Origin: UBA1660 sp964462035
Lineage (GTDB): Bacteria; Myxococcota_A; Polyangia; Polyangiales; Houyiibacteriaceae
NCBI GenBank assembly: GCA_964462035.1
Contig: CAYXAP010000003.1
Span: 1 to 64,000 of the forward strand
Direction of reading: 5' to 3'
DNA: 64,000 bases
How positions within the stretch are numbered: position 1 is the first letter of the stretch; each line of letters opens with the position of its first letter. This document shows, piece by piece, positions 63,702-64,000 of the stretch. The notes below the pieces were generated by a model. It ran no database searches. It saw only the letters and a list, made by a program, of their open reading frames with translations, and had not been told where the DNA came from. The translations under genes and the position numbers were made by a program.

Positions 63702-64000
63702 TCAGAGCGTGGCGCGGGCCGCGGCGAGCCCGTCGCCTCGGGGCGTGAAGCCCTCTTCCCGAAGCGCCTCGCTCAGCGCCGTCAGGCAGAGGGCGAGGTG
63801 TCGCTCGGTGCAGGACGCGCCCATCAGTCCGATGCGCCACGCCTTGCCGGCGAACTTGCCGAGACCACCGCCGATCTCGAGGCCGTAGCGCTTCAGCAGC
63901 TTGCCGCGGACGGCCTTGTCGTCGACGCCCTCGGGGATGGCGACCAAGGTCAGGGGCGGCAGCCGCGAGTCGATCGGGACCGGGAGGTCGAGCCCCATCG
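63702..64000 (-). CDS. Alanine-glyoxylate-type aminotransferase (class V), 3' end, partial
   Basis: About 99 C-terminal codons, running off the window. LLKRYGLEIGGGLGKFAGKA then WRIGLMGASCTERHLALCLT is the C-terminal domain of alanine-glyoxylate/serine-pyruvate aminotransferases. The PLP lysine lies outside the window. The gene ends 6 bases after the convergent secreted-protein gene. Confidence 0.85.
   Translation of the reverse strand, partial: MGLDLPVPIDSRLPPLTLVAIPEGVDDKAVRGKLLKRYGLEIGGGLGKFAGKAWRIGLMGASCTERHLALCLTALSEALREEGFTPRGDGLAAARATL

Overview
The window is high-GC chromosomal DNA from a myxobacterium-like organism (Myxococcota, probably near Sandaracinus/Polyangia). This is an inference from gene content. 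The signs are many lipoproteins with Asp/Gly-rich linkers after the lipobox, a Ser/Thr kinase with C-terminal PEGA-type repeats, a fibro-slime lipoprotein, a choice-of-anchor-Q beta-helix protein and a bacterial dynamin. A run of 100 N at 50175-50274 shows that this is a scaffold with an unresolved repeat.

Layout. 0-8.3 kb: TetR regulators with operator-like palindromes, a DUF2236 oxygenase, a KASIII-like enzyme, an M48 protease next to a dynamin-like GTPase, and a TetR/DCC/membrane-protein operon. 8.4-15.1 kb: a minus-strand run of L,D-transpeptidase lipoprotein, a P-type ATPase homologue that has lost its catalytic residues, argH and lysA, closed by a strong terminator. 15.3-39.9 kb: a mosaic accessory region full of gene fragments. 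It holds IS91-type and IS5-type remnants, a FosA-like remnant and frameshifted genes. It also holds four same-strand copies of a 115-bp repeat, each at or beside the broken end of a truncated gene (YD-repeat protein, adenylate cyclase, DUF3516 helicase, toxin-like C-terminus with a possible immunity gene). Within it lies an intact-looking block (18.5-28.7 kb): a two-component system followed by three translationally coupled lipoprotein genes.

39.9-49.8 kb: housekeeping-type genes (esterase-extensin fusion, fumC, a GNAT protein, a HemJ/CopD-like membrane protein, comEC). 49.9-50.7 kb: tRNA-Arg(CCG) followed by at least three partial copies of its 3' half in a tandem array that runs into the N gap. 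50.7-56.5 kb, plus strand: Cys-rich lipoprotein, terminator, a tiny basic protein, ppsR, a cyclic-nucleotide-binding protein and a PEGA Ser/Thr kinase. 56.5-62.4 kb, minus strand: astD, two proteins of unknown function, panB and panC. The window ends in a secreted protein and the 3' end of an aminotransferase gene.

The most unusual items are the 115-bp repeat family tied to beheaded genes, the catalytically dead P-type ATPase placed just before argH-lysA, the tRNA-derived tandem array, and the IS5-bounded segment carrying a lipoprotein gene.
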